Part shown: in pieces, positions 45,650 through 58,151 of the stretch
Layout of the letters: each line of letters begins with the position of its first letter
How positions within the stretch are numbered: the stretch's first letter is position 1
NCBI RefSeq assembly: GCF_028554725.1
Contig: NC_071670.1
Span: forward strand, 66,439,001-66,503,000
Length of the DNA: 64,000 bases
Direction: 5' to 3'
DNA from: Zeugodacus cucurbitae
Taxonomy: Eukaryota > Arthropoda > Insecta > Diptera > Tephritidae
Program-made: the position numbers and the translations under genes
Notes under the pieces: model-generated
The model's input: the letters and a program-made list of their open reading frames with translations, nothing else
Databases searched by the model: none
Told to the model about the DNA's origin: nothing

Positions 45650-48138
45650 TTATTTCAAACCATTTATATGTTTGCGTATAACTTTTATCAGTGTATCAGC
45701 TTGCGGATTTGATGAGTCGCGCAGTAAACCGATTACATCCGACACACCATTCGGTGGACAACCCTTATCAGCTTTCGAAGCCAAGGCATATAGTACACCG
45801 GCGCATGCGCCACGTTTACCTTCCCAGTTTTCGGGGCTTGGATCGAGTCTGTCGATGAAAGAATTCAAAAATCGTATTTCTTAACTGATTTTACAAATAT
45901 TTTTAGCTCAACTTACTTCTCCAGCATATCGAAGGCCTTTGCGGCAACCCAAAATTCCTCACACTTGTAACACTCATTTGCAATAAGTTGTAATAGTAAG
46001 AATGCTTCAGAGTTAGTGTCGCGTGTAATGAAAACATTCCAAGCCTGAAATGGAAAAATCGGAGTGAGTTCTTAAAGTTCTCTAGCTATAAAAGTCCAGA
46101 TCAATCGGATTAAATAAAACTATTGCTACGACTATCAGATATTAAGCCGCCAACGAAAAGTTTATCTTCCCAAGAATTAAAGAGGTCCACCAGCATGTCT
46201 TACACAAGACCAACTCAATTTACCACACTTACCAACTCCGGACGTCCGGCGTGTATGTGACATTTCGCGACAATCATACAGTAAGTATGCTGATTCTTTA
46301 TATCCATATCCGTTATTTGCATGAGCAATTCCTCGGCCTCCTTATAGTAGCCCGTGGCACATTTCGCCTGTGCATAATTGTAGTTGAACGTGTCATCATT
46401 TACGAAGTAGCTTCTTATAGAGTTCATGTAGACCAAGACTTCTTCGAATTGTGAGTAGAGAAAGAAAGCCGAAGCCATGCTCTGACGACCGGGTATGGTG
46501 TCACATTCTGTAGCTGAACTACCAACCAGATGTAAATTCTGTTGAGCGGTTTTTATGTGCTCTTTCTATAAGACAAGATAAAATTAATTTTAAATCAATC
46601 ACAGATAACCAAAAGCAACTCACCGAACCGATTTGTTGACCGAGCGCTGCATGCACCACACCCTTCAAAATGTACTCATGCGGCACGGTCGGTTGGAGTT
46701 CTTTGATCAAGGCATGCGCCTCCTGCACATTGCCGTTCTTCAGATGATAAATAGCCAAGTTGAGACGCGCTTCTGGCACGATATTCAAAAGTGTAGGAAA
46801 TGTTTGCATTGCGCCCTCACCATTACGGAACACAACCAGGTTGTGTCTGATCAAATCTGCGCCGAAAGTACCGTTATCCGCAATATTTTGTATTTCCTGC
46901 TCGGCTACGCGCCCATTAAATAGACGAAAGCGATTGCAGGCCTTCAGATTCGTAGCTATAGTGCTGTCTTTATGCTTCGCCAAGTATACATCCAATACCT
47001 CTTGCGACATGTCATAATAGTCCAGTTTATAGAAACAAAGTGCCAGATAAACATTGATGGCCAAGTAGTCTCTGCAAGAAATCAAGATCCCTGTAAGCTT
47101 CATTAATATATATTGGCTATAGCTGAAATTTACTTGTTATCCAACAACAAACGCTTGTAGATATCAATCGCATCTTGATAATGAGCGCGCAGATAATGCA
47201 TCGAAGCGAGACTTAGCTGATCCTCGACGTCTTCCTGCAAAGAATCCTGTAATTGTGTCACCTGCGAGTCATTGCCAAACTTATGCGCCAAATGAAAGAG
47301 CAGACGCAGCTTCAATGGTGTATTCGGTGTCTGTTCCATCAGGCGATGTGCTTCCTCATACATGCCCAGATAGAACATGCAAACGGCAACGTTGAGTGCT
47401 ATGTCTTCGGTGGCGGGTTCAGCATCGCGTATACTTTTGTATTGTTGTAATGCCTGTTGATAGTCGCCGAGGTGAAAACTGCAGAATGCAATCCACTGCT
47501 CCTTGACGAGATGTTGTTCTTCGTTCTCTTCATCCTCGCCGGAGAACTTAGAAGAAGAAAGTAAATGGAGCCAATGATAATGGTATAGCATGAGTTTAGA
47601 CTTTTTAGATATTTTTGGATATATTAAGGAGTCATCTTATATACATATATCTCTATGGAATCAAAATATGAATCTCAATCTGGAACCTCAAACAGGGAAA
47701 TTGTGGTATCCAAAGACAACATTTTTGTAAAGGTGAAACCGGATGGAAAACATTACTATATAAACTCGTTTTACCGACTAGGAAACCTAATGTATGAGAA
47801 CGTTAAGCGTGATGGAGACAGCTTACTATGGGACGGATAGACCTTATCTATCCTAACTCGAATCGGAAAATCTCAATATAATTTATGTTCTGCAATTTTC
47901 AATTATCAAGGAATATATTTTTATAATAAGTACCTCAAGAAAAGCTCTTGCCCCAGTGTAATCTCGCTTGAGTATAAAATCCTCCAGTGAATTGGGTAAG
48001 CGCTTGATATGTGTGGCACTGACCGCCTGTCTAGAATTTGCCGAATCACTTTTACCTCTGGATAGAATCTGTACCAAAAAGATAATGTTATTTTATAATT
48101 TAATATAATCTAGTACACTTTTTTAAATTGATTACCAT
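45650..48138 (-). CDS. IFT56: Intraflagellar transport protein 56 (TTC26 / DYF-13 orthologue), complete
   Basis: Coding exons on the minus strand: 48138-48136, 48068-47934, 47546-47134, 47071-46624, 46565-46233, 46044-45917 and 45848-45650. They total 1659 nt, 552 aa, against 554 in human TTC26. All introns are GT-AG. The protein is a tetratricopeptide-repeat solenoid of the IFT-B complex, needed to carry motility-related cargo into cilia. Diagnostic stretches include AFCSFHLGDYQQAL, EDQLSLASMHYLRAHYQDAI, LALCFYKLDYYDMSQEVLDV, RHNLVVFRNGEGAMQ, CDTIPGRQSMAS, YFVNDDTFNYNYAQAK and LDPSPENWEGKRGACAG. The first coding exon is only the ATG, followed by a 67-bp intron; MILSRGK after joining fits the usual M-L-S-R start. 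No truncation or frameshift is seen. In flies it should be expressed in ciliated sensory neurons and sperm. Confidence 0.96.
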
Positions 48139-50990
48139 ATTATTTTCAGATCCTTAACTATCAGAAACTATTTTTACCACTTTTCACAAACCGACTGAAC
48201 AAAAATATATTGAATTCTGTTATCAATCCTTGTATTGTTTTGGTTAACGGTTGCCAAGTAACGACCCAGCTGTTAGGGTGGTCAAAGTGCTAAAAAGATA
48301 GCCTTGTTTATAGCACTGTGTAAACTTACCCTTTTTTCCCATTCTAATACATTTCTAAAAAAATGTATTTAATATTTTAATTTAAATTAGTATTTTTATC
48401 TACCCGTCCTACCAACTATTTTCCACACCACTTGCCTGCTTAAGTGCCCATTTGACATTTGCAGCAGTGAAATCAAATGTCACTGCAAGGTAAGGAGATT
48501 AATTTTCAACTGCGGACAGCAGCGAAAAGTCACCTATAAATCAAGCCAACTATAATTTATCAGCTATAAGTGGATTTACATACAAACAGACTTGCTTACT
48601 TGCAGGTTCATGTGTTAAGGTTATGCTAACATATTTCTCTGAAGTGTGGCAAAGTGGAGAGCGTTGTAAGTGGCAAGCTGGAGTTTGTTGTTGTGTATAA
48701 TTTGTTGCACAGTGTAAATATTTTATAATTAATAATTTTATTGCAAAGAGTTTCTAACCTTTTGTGTCTTCTGGGAATAGCAGGTACAACGCGATGCAGG
48801 CGGTAGGTCGCTTTTCAACCGATTCTAGTCGTACCAGGTTTTGACACTCTCTTGTTGGTCCTGACGACGGCTGCGGGAGATCGATGACCAAGAACTGCCA
48901 CCTCTTGATCCAGGCTTTTACGCGACCCGTGTCCACTGTATGATTTCGGCTGTATTCGAACAGAACCTTCCCAAAACCGGGCCGCCCTAGGAAATTACCA
49001 CGACATGGAGATCTGCTGTAGCAGTCTATTCCTTACAAAAATCATTAACCAAGAGAGCCGAAAGATAAGAAAAAAAATTGAGAAAAGCCTACAACAACAA
49101 CTTTTACCAAATCGGGTACCCCTAGATCCAGCTTAGGGAGAAGACCACGTTTCCTCGATAATCGTATGAAAAATGATGACCGTCCCATCAACGAGTTGTG
49201 GCAGGGTAAGCGAGTACATAACTCCGGCATCCCAGACAGCAGGTATAAGCCCACGAGGGAATCCGCAAGAGATTAATATGTTAATGACCTCCGACGACAG
49301 GTTAAGCTGCCCGGAGTCTGAGTAACAGATACAGATCACGGTACGTGGAGCAAGAAACCTTTCTCAACTAGCTGTGGACTGCCCAGTTGGCCCTTATAAC
49401 CGTCCAGAAAGAGACGGAGAAAGGAAAAAACGTTGCTCTTGATATTAATTTCAATTTCTACAAGAGTTCATGACCTAAACTCAAATATTGATACCAATCG
49501 ATTTACAATAAGATTAGGTCTTCTGCAATATTTTTAATGAGAATCTTACTAATTCACACCACCGTGCGCTAAATAGCAAATAAAACCCTTTATCAACTAT
49601 TCAACGGGGGCAAGCTTCGCAGTCAAGGACTGTAATGCAACCACTTGCATTTTCCAGCAAACTACAACAGGCCACTATTTAGCACATAAACAGAAGATCG
49701 GCAAGATGCCGACCGTTCGCACGAGCGTAAGTGTCGAGCCGTGCTAAAACCACAACGTAAGGGGTGTGTACGTGTGTGCGGCCAGCCGCAAGCGGAGGAG
49801 CCAAAGTGCAGGGATTAAGAATGCAAACTTTAAGTGGATATGAGTGTGTGTGGATGTGAGCGTGTGACAAATGGCTAGCTGCGACTCCTTCATTATGTGC
49901 CGCTGCCGCAACTGCAACGGAGCTGAAATGGCGCTCCAGCTCGAACAGCAGAGAGGCAAGCATAAAAACGAGTGCCGCTGTTGCACTGAAGCCGGCTGCT
50001 GACTGCTGATGTGCACTTTGCATTCATGCTTTATGCAAAATTGCGCAAATTATGCAAAAGCGCGTGGCACAGTATCGCCAACTGACGCCGATCTCTCACG
50101 CGTCGCACTGTATCGCATGGAAAAAGTGGCGCTAAAGATGACTTTTACTCCTCCTCCCGCCTGGCTGGCGTAAAGTGCCATCAAGCTGGTTCGGTGGCAT
50201 CAACTTTCAAATTCCATTCAATGCCGCAAGCTGCATGCGGCACATGCCACAGCAAGGCAAGCCACGTAAGGGAAGAACGGCCGATTGCTGTTGGTATTGG
50301 AGTCAAGTGCGAACGAGCAGGGCTGTGTCGGCGTAGCCATCACTGTCATTATCGTCGTTAACGCCAATGCGATAATGAGGACATTTAAGCGTTGCACAAT
50401 CGCCGGCGGCAAACAAAGACAACAAACATGGTAAGAACAATGGAAGTGAAAGCTGGAACAACAGCTACAATAACGGTGTTTGGTCAATTCTTTGGTTGCA
50501 AAATGAAATGCTGACATTCAGTCACGATATTCTGACATTATACGACGGGACAGTGAGATTAAGGTGTAGGTTGAAGACGGAAGAAATTTGAAATTATGTT
50601 AATGAATTTTCTAATGCCGGTTCATTAACTGGCTTAACCTTTAGTATAGAGATTGTGAGATTTAGTGGTCCATTCCTTTATTAATTGGAGAGATAAGTAA
50701 CAGAAATGCTATTTGGTGCAGCGGTCTCTATAGTACTATACGAGTACAATGTTCTTATAGTGTGCTAAATGTGTTCCCAATCCTCGGATTGAACATTGAT
50801 TAGATCAGTGTTATCCTGCAGTGTCGAGAAATTTTAGATCGATCTATGTGATCTCAGAGTAGACTTACCGACAGTTGTAAGATAAATAAAAATCATTGGT
50901 GGAATAAAAAGAGAAGATCGAGCGTTCGATCACCCTACCAAAAGCCTTCGTAATTAACCTTTCAGTCCGAGATTGTCAGATTAAGGAAAG
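48139..50990. other. Intergenic DNA, possible old repeat at 48.75-49.35 kb
   Basis: The IFT56 promoter should lie just above 48138. On the minus strand 49339-49045 there are overlapping open frames containing SCGFPRGLIPAVWDAGVMYS and LPQLVDGTVIIFHTIIEETW, which look protein-like but which I do not recognise. They may be a retroelement fragment. The 49680-50517 stretch is more GC-rich, with open frames on the minus strand lacking domains. No gene is called. Confidence 0.35.
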
Positions 50991-51400
50991 TCCCTTAGTG
51001 GAACTCAGTTCTTTTAAACTGTCTTAGACCTTTCTAGGCTAGGGAAACATCTCAAGTCTTGGAACAATTGCAACACGGGTCGTACCACAAAACTACTATG
51101 GAGTAATGTTGACAGTGGACAGACCTAAATACTTCTTATTTTGACTAAAATAGAACTCAGCCACATCACATCACGAGACACTTACCTCTAAGAGGCCACC
51201 TGCAGAGACTTGATATAGTTGAATCGGTAGAGTGCAGGTCACACACAGAGGATGGCGAGACGGTAGTGCATTATCTTTGCTAACGCCCAACCTCCTCTAG
51301 TCGGTTAAAAAGGGATACTTTTCACGACCCCCAGTACTCTAACCTAAGAAAAATTGGGCAGCTGAAGTTTCGTCAAATCGACCGACATGTTTAGGTGACA
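50991..51400 (+). pseudogene. Possible decayed non-LTR pol C-terminus
   Basis: Fragments such as TRHLPLRGHLQRLDIVESVE, then CRSHTEDGETVVHYLC, and after a shift NLRKIGQLKF resemble the cysteine-rich C-terminus of RNase H-bearing non-LTR pol proteins, but with many stops. The assignment is weak. Confidence 0.3.
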
Positions 51401-53849
51401 CTTATCAGGGTACCTATTAGGAGCACTCTCCCTTTCCAAACAACCAACCACTTTCCTAAAAAAAGGATATCTAATAATACCCAGAGAGCCACCAATCGAA
51501 ATGGCGTTCTATTAGATTTAAGAAATGGAATCCATCATCTCGCCGCTGAGAGCAGATTTGTTAGTTTTTGTGCAGAAGTCTATTATATAATGAGCTAAGA
51601 ACTACGTTTAGTCTACAGAGAGCGGTTACATGGATAAAATAAAGAATGTGGACTTAAGCTCCGTCCGGTTCGAGACAAAGCAGATAACTCATATGTGAAA
51701 TATAGGAAATCGGAATTTTACTTCACGAAAGAGCCATAAGTTACAATTAGACAAGTGTTATTTCTATAAATTAACCTCGATAACCATTCCCATGTTCGTC
51801 TGGAAAATTTAGAAAGGATCACGAAGCATCTAGATGGTTCTTCACCATTTTTTTAAATATAACCACATGAAGGTTAGCTGTAAATAGTGCCGTATATATA
51901 TTGTTTTCAACGTTTTTTCATTATTCGCTTTAAATTTCTGCCACAAACGTCGGTTGAACACTCTTTCATTTTACGCACCAACTTTCTTGATGTATGACTT
52001 GCTCTCCATGCAAACACATAAACAACGGTTTCTGCTATATATGCATGTATGTATGTTCGTCATATCCTTGTAATAATTTTTTTATGACATGCTAAGAAAA
52101 TGTGTAAACTTAGCATATTTTATTAGCTGCACTCTGTTCGCATAATCCCAAAGCGTTTGTGTTGCACCGACTAAGCCCGAGCAAAATGAAACGGAAGTGA
52201 TGTGAACATTGCGGCAGCTAAGCGAGTCAAGCGCCATGGTGAGTCAGTATATTATCTGCTTAACAGTTACCACACACACACACAGACACTACCGCACTCG
52301 CCTCCAATGGCAAACAGGCACACATCCTCACCCACACACACACGAAAGCTGGGGCGCTGGCAAACAGGCTTGTGAAGCAAGTAAACGCAATTGAATCAAG
52401 ATTTCGTCCTTTGTTGAGGAGCAGCAAGTTTAGTTGTGCCAGTATGGCGCATGTGGCACATAATGCACATGTTGCATGCCACATGCATCAGATTTAAGGC
52501 AGTCAACAAGCGAGCAGGCTACGACAAAGTGCCTTTAAATATTTACACATATGGATGTACATACCTATATGTGATTGTTCCAGGAAGAGTAGACCCTATA
52601 GGAAATATAAGACTAGAAATTATAGGTACTCCATCTTAAATATATTTTTATTGAACTACACGTGAACATATTTCTTTTTACAGATTTTAGATCTTGACAC
52701 ATTCATTTTTTCTTAAATCGTTCCATTTAACTAAATAGAGATTCCTTATAGCTAGATTGACAGTTGACGGAATGGCATCCAGTCTAAATCAATGTTTTTT
52801 AATGCTAAAACTCTAAAGTCCTTAAAATTCAAATTAGATCTGTCATTTTTAGATTTCCTGCGCTAACCCATTATAAAGAGAGCTATGAAGTCGAATCCTA
52901 TATTTTTGAAAGCGAACTACCTTTTCATCATGAAAGGCAGGCTCATTTCCTTACAGAAGTCCAGAAGTAGTTAGTACAGTAAATCTGGACTAAGTAACTC
53001 CTGTCCAACTTAATATATATTAAGCTTCCTTGCCGTTCGTCAAGATTGGGCTTGATCGCTGAAGAAATCTATTATGTAATCCTCATCCAACCACTCAAAA
53101 ATCTTGAACAAAATTACAGTTACTGATCGTGTAATCCGAAATTATTCCTACAGAGCAATCTTAAACATGTACCCGAGCACATATCCAACTACGTAATATA
53201 CTATGTGCGAGAAGTAAGAAGTCATCACCTAACGTAGCTGTTCTACATTAAACCTATATCCGTTCATATGTTTGTCATAATGCAACAAGCGGTAGGAATT
53301 GTCGTAAGATTTGCATAACAGATACGCCAACGCCGCCGAAGACTGTGGAATTTATCATTTTTAAAAAGCTTAAAGGCAATAGATTGTTTAATGGAGAGTA
53401 ATAATTGGTAGAAGAAGGTTGGTGTTCAATAGAGAGGGAATAAATGCGAATATTGAATAAAGTCAACCGGAGGCACAGATATATTATATTGAAATAAGTC
53501 TATTTAGACTTTTTACAAGAGTGTTGCCACCTGTTAAAGATAGGGCCACGACAAGCTTTAGTTCGAGATCTCCATTAATACTAGTATTATTGTAAAGTAA
53601 ATTGGGTATGAATGGTTTGAAATGCCTATATACGAAGCAGTCCTAGTTGTAACCCGATTTCGTCCAAATTGTAAAATTGAAAGTCGATGAAAATGTGAAG
53701 TACCAAATTTAATATTGAAACTTCTCTAAAAGTGGTCAGGGTCTCAATCATTATCTACGTTTTGAACTGATCCACATTATCTAGAATCAAAGTGTTACAA
53801 ATATCCAGCATTCAAGCATTTCCGGACAACTATTCACCGCAAGATCTCT
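51401..53849. other. Intergenic DNA
   Basis: No supported gene. A CA-rich run lies near 52270-52283. Short open frames have no recognisable domains. Confidence 0.4.
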
Positions 53850-54115
53850 AGAGCGGTGCGTGTGATGGAGGTGTACCGAAGAAGATTGAACCATGAACTA
53901 TATGAGTTCTACAGCGCATGGATATAGCTAAGAGCATAAAAGACAAACAAATGCTCTGTTTGGGCCTTGCTCCAGTGAAAAGCTCCATCGATGAGAGTGG
54001 ACAAAGGAAGCAAGGGCGCATTCAATGTAATAACCAATTGAATAGGGACCTGTCTGCGATTGAGATGTACAATTGGCGTGACTTCGCAAAGAATAGAGGC
54101 AACTAGCGAAGTTTT
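53850..54115 (+). pseudogene. Decayed endonuclease/RT-type retrotransposon C-terminus
   Basis: Reading frames give VYRRRLNHELYEFYSAW, then IKDKQMLCLG, KSSIDESGQRKQGR and NQLNRDLSAIEMYNWRDFAK. These correspond in order to the C-terminal R-R-x-N-x-E-L, R-x-x-W-x-G-H, G-x-x-x-x-G-R-P and D-L-x-x-x-x-x-x-W-R segments of the elements at 35189-37556. Stops and shifts are present. It is a more distant family than copies A to C. Confidence 0.5.
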
Positions 54116-54723
54116 GTGTTCTCGGTGGAGAAGAATAAGAAGTATTTTCGTTGTTATTATTATTATTTTGGTTAAACTACAATCCGAACTGTTGGATTCA
54201 CACTCTCCTTGAAAGGGCCTCTTCATTGAACAAGTTCGTGATTTTATTGAATGCGAATAAAGTCTTTTGGTGTGACCCATTTAAATTTTTCTCATAAAAC
54301 AGTGTTTAAATTTGGATCAGATACCGTTAATTTGAGTCATTTCGTGTCTGCGAAACACTTGATCTGTAAGTGCTCAAATATTTGTTCTCAAATATGTAAA
54401 AATCAGATTAAGGTACAGAGAACCCTTTTAAGATTTCGTTATAAACAGATTTACACTTAATCGCATGAATTAATCATTACGTCTGAGCTCATTAAATACA
54501 TAAGTACATGAATACATAGCAAGTAACACCTTTCACTTAGCTGCTCATGAGATTTTTACTACCCATGTTGATATGTAGATATGTATTATTTACAAAGAAA
54601 TCTCCAAGTCAGAACCATTTCTTCACAACTAAGTGCGAGCTGTCACTTTCATAAGCACAATTCAACATTTGAACTGACAGTTCTGGATCAGTTAATGGCG
54701 CGACTTCAACGAAGCATAACGTG

Positions 54724-54730
54724 TATATAA
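54724..54730 (+). promoter_or_regulatory. TATA box of the DM4/12 gene
   Basis: TATATAA lies 42-48 bases before the ATG at 54772. A start site about 30 bases downstream would leave a very short 5' UTR. The call rests on position and motif only. Confidence 0.45.
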
Positions 54731-54771
54731 ATTCGAGGAAATTGTGTTTCGTTTCGTCTCTCAACAAAAAG

Positions 54772-57190
54772 ATGGCTTTGAGAATGGTATTCTTTGCAGT
54801 TTGGTCGCTACTGCTGTGTTTTGATTACGTGGTTACAACGAATATTTATACTGTAAGAAAACTTAGACAGGCTAGGACACTGTTATATCCCCCCACTGCG
54901 CCAACTCGTCTACAAGTAAGGAACTGAGAAACTGTAAAACACACACACAAAGTGAAACATGTTTTTTTAATAAAAAAATAAATGAAAATAAAATTTAAAA
55001 AATAATTTAATAAATTTAACTAACTGTATATTCAACTAAACAAACTAATATGAAGAAATATAAAAAAATAATTAAAAAAATCAAGTGAGAATTGTGGAAA
55101 ATATCAAAAACCCAGTGAGCTTTCTTTACTAAACACCATAAATAACATTTCACAGCCGCACTAAGCAAAGAATTACAAAAACACCAAAAACTAACTAACT
55201 GTAAAAATATTTTTTTTTGATTTTGAAGTGAAGTTAGTAGTTTAAACGAACGATAAAATTTAGATTTAATTAAAGAGAAGAAATGAATATAAACGCCGCT
55301 CTTCCACACTCTTTTCATATTCAAGACATATGTATGTATGTAGTCTAAAAAGTGTTAAATTAAGTGATTTTTTCTTTATAAGAGTAAGGAACCTCGTACA
55401 CACTAGCCATGGAAGGAAGAAGCTTTTACAACGGTAAATAATTTATAGCTGAGTTCGCTGAGCTCCAAAGGCCTCTTAAATCTAACCCCCCGTAGATTTA
55501 TGATCGATTTTTTATTCGTTGCACGTGGGTTTCTTCTATCCACATCTTTTTCACTCCCAGTTCTCTACAAGCAGAACTGATGAACCATGGACTACCTTAA
55601 ATTCTGGAGACCGAGTAATTATTCCAATCACTTTCCTTGTCGGCTAAACTTGAAGTCATAAAGCCTGAAGAATTCACTCATCTTTCTTCGTCGATACCAA
55701 AGTTTGAAATCGATAATAGATTTACATTATTTTTTTCTTAAGCACCACAAGAGCCACTTCGTGAAATATTATCGCAATCTTCATTGAGATAGAAGAAGGA
55801 CGTTTCGTCATTTGTGAACTACGTGGTATTGACCCCAAAGTAATGTCGCAATGATTTTGCTCAAGAGCTCCCAAGATAAGGATCGATTCGGAAGCCAGTT
55901 ACTGCGTCTTAATTTGAAGTTTTGTATTTGACGCAATCGAACAAGCAGCAAGTTTCATATTCTATACTCAAGAAGAAGAAGAAGTGAGAACGAAGATAGA
56001 CTTTTCGTAGATGGAATCGAAAGAAGCTAAACATAAACTAAAGATAAAACTATATCGTTACATATATCTCACCTCACTTTCTCTGCCAGCTCTTTTCAAT
56101 CACTTTAAGACAAACAAACATAACCTTATTTTAAGTTTAAGCTCATGAAGAGCACTCAAATGAATATTATACCTTAATGAGGCTGCTAATACATGGTACA
56201 TACAAATAACTATGTTTAAGTGTCTAAACTACTTAACAAACTAAAATAGAATGCCTAATTTGTAGTAAAAATAGAATTGCTCTCTCACTCTCTCTCGTAT
56301 TTACGCGCTTTAAGTATTTAATTCTAACATATACATACGCTCTAGTTCATTGGCGGCATCGGTATACCCGTTGAAGATCTAACCTTTGAGTCGGTCACCT
56401 CTGGTTATGTACTAAAGGCGGAATACTTTCTGCCCGAACGGGCGGAACAATGGCATCCCACATACTTGAAGCCACAATTGGTGAATAGACGCAGCTTGGG
56501 CGACAATGATTTTGACAATAATACAACCGCGCATGCGCATAGGGCCAATGGCGCTCAGCAAAGTGCCAGTTTCCACACTAATTTGCAGGGTAAACAGCGA
56601 ACCGCTGCGGCGTATCGTTGGCTCATCTACAAAGCTATGGAAATCTTAATGAATAGGTGCGTATCAAATTGTTGATTTATGTGATTTATTGTACAATTTG
56701 TTGTTGTTTATATAATTAATATTGGTCTCTCTTTTGTCGGAGCAGAGCAGGGCTGGCGGGGCGTGAATGTATGCTGCGTAGCATTTGTGAGCATGCGGCG
56801 GTGCCTTTGCACTATGATAGCGGTATTTTGGGAGAGATATTGCATATTATTTTGACGTAAGAGAGCTTAGAAGATAGGAATGAACTTTATTTATCATAAT
56901 TTAGTTAAATTAAATTTATTTTTTATTTAATTTATTTTGCATTTAATTCATTTTTTTTATTTTTTCAATCATTATTTTTTATATTTTTTATAACCCCATT
57001 TGTATCCTATTTTATTTTATCTATCCACAGTCCTTCCCGTTCACGTGATGAATTCGTTCACCCGCAAGACAAGGATTATGGACGTGCGGAACGCATTGGT
57101 CGTAAAGGCGGTGACTGTGCTGTCACTTATGCCGAGTGTGCCTATGCGCCCATAGAACAAATTACAACAATATTAGAGCTGGATGATTAA
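54772..57190 (+). CDS. Secreted DM4/12-family protein, complete, four exons
   Basis: Coding exons 54772-54915, 56346-56656, 56746-56856 and 57031-57190 join in frame (phases 0, 2, 2) to 241 aa. A hydrophobic N-terminus (MVFFAVWSLLLCFDYVV) is a signal peptide. PPTAPTRLQ then FIGGIGIPVEDLTFESVTSG (positions about 40-70) is the conserved start of DM4/12 proteins. The C-terminal block is the family hallmark: YRWLIYKAMEILMNRAGLAG, RECMLRSICEHAAVPLHYDS, GILGEILHIILTPS and two late cysteines in GGDCAVTYAECAYAPI. Four Cys (two pairs) are in the usual positions. A variable Asn/Gln/His-rich segment (NDFDNNTTAHAHRANGAQQ) lies in the middle. Intron 1 is 1.43 kb, the others under 200 bp. Biochemical function of the family is unknown. 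The next gene converges on it from the right. Confidence 0.92.
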
Positions 57191-58151
57191 AAATAAAAAA
57201 AAAAATAACATTAATAAAAACCTTGTTTCTTTATTTCACAAAGGAGGTAGTTTCGAGTGGAGTATTGTCTCGAAGCAAAAACATTAAAATTAGTATCTAA
57301 AACCTCAATGAAAGGAGGACAGTCGGCAGTTCAAAAGTAAAGCCTCTGGATAAGAATGGAACATAGCTTCATAGGGGACAACTCTTTTCGTCCGAACTCT
57401 CTCGGGTTTTACAGGATTTTAGGATGGTAAATATCTGACAAGTTGGATTAGAATGGATTTAGTACTAAAAACTGTCCGCTAAGGTTCAATACCTCTATTG
57501 ACAATTATACTTTCTAACGAATAGCTAACGGATCGGGATTATATATCCTTTGATGAGGGTGCTAGTTTATATTTATCTTATCAAAATGTTCAATCTTTAA
57601 CCCTTCTATAAGCTATCCTCTTTAATACACTGGATAAATCGGGGCATATTATTAAATCTTAGGCATTAAAAAAGATTTCCTACATCGTTAACCAATCAAC
57701 ACGATTCCGTACATTAGTGTTGATTTTTTCGTTTTTCGTAGAGGTTCCAAGCTCAACCACACCAGTACATATTAATGTCGGGGGGTTAGGAATCGGATTT
57801 CCGACCAATTCAAAATTTAAAATTGGAGAAAGAGAGAGTTTTTATAGTAGCAGTGAACCCTCGACTAGAAATGCCAAATCCCTGAGCTACGCATATCGTA
57901 CTTAGAAGAAAAGAGAAGACAAAGGGAAGAAAGGTACGGCTCGATATCGATCAAAGATTTAAGAGCCCATAATATATACTCACAGTTTCTACAACAAATT
58001 TAAGTTTTTAATAACTATTTAATCATACATAATATGTAAATACATAGTAATGAACACAATCCCAAGTAATACTTAGAGCTTAAATTACAACCCATCCCTG
58101 ATTGGATCCAACAATTAATTCTAATTTAACTTGTCATCAAATATTTAACCA
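57191..58151. other. Intergenic region between convergent genes
   Basis: It contains AATAAA-like polyadenylation signals for the DM4/12 gene just after its stop (TTAATAAAAACC, near 57211). A 62-codon open frame at 57717-57905 has no recognised domain. Confidence 0.5.

Noticed and set aside
46633..47017. Plus-strand open frames opposite IFT56 exon 4
   Set aside because: They are antisense shadows of well-supported coding exons.
47655..47840. 61-codon plus-strand frame inside IFT56 intron 2
   Set aside because: Short, on the opposite strand, no recognisable motif; chance open frame is the simplest explanation.
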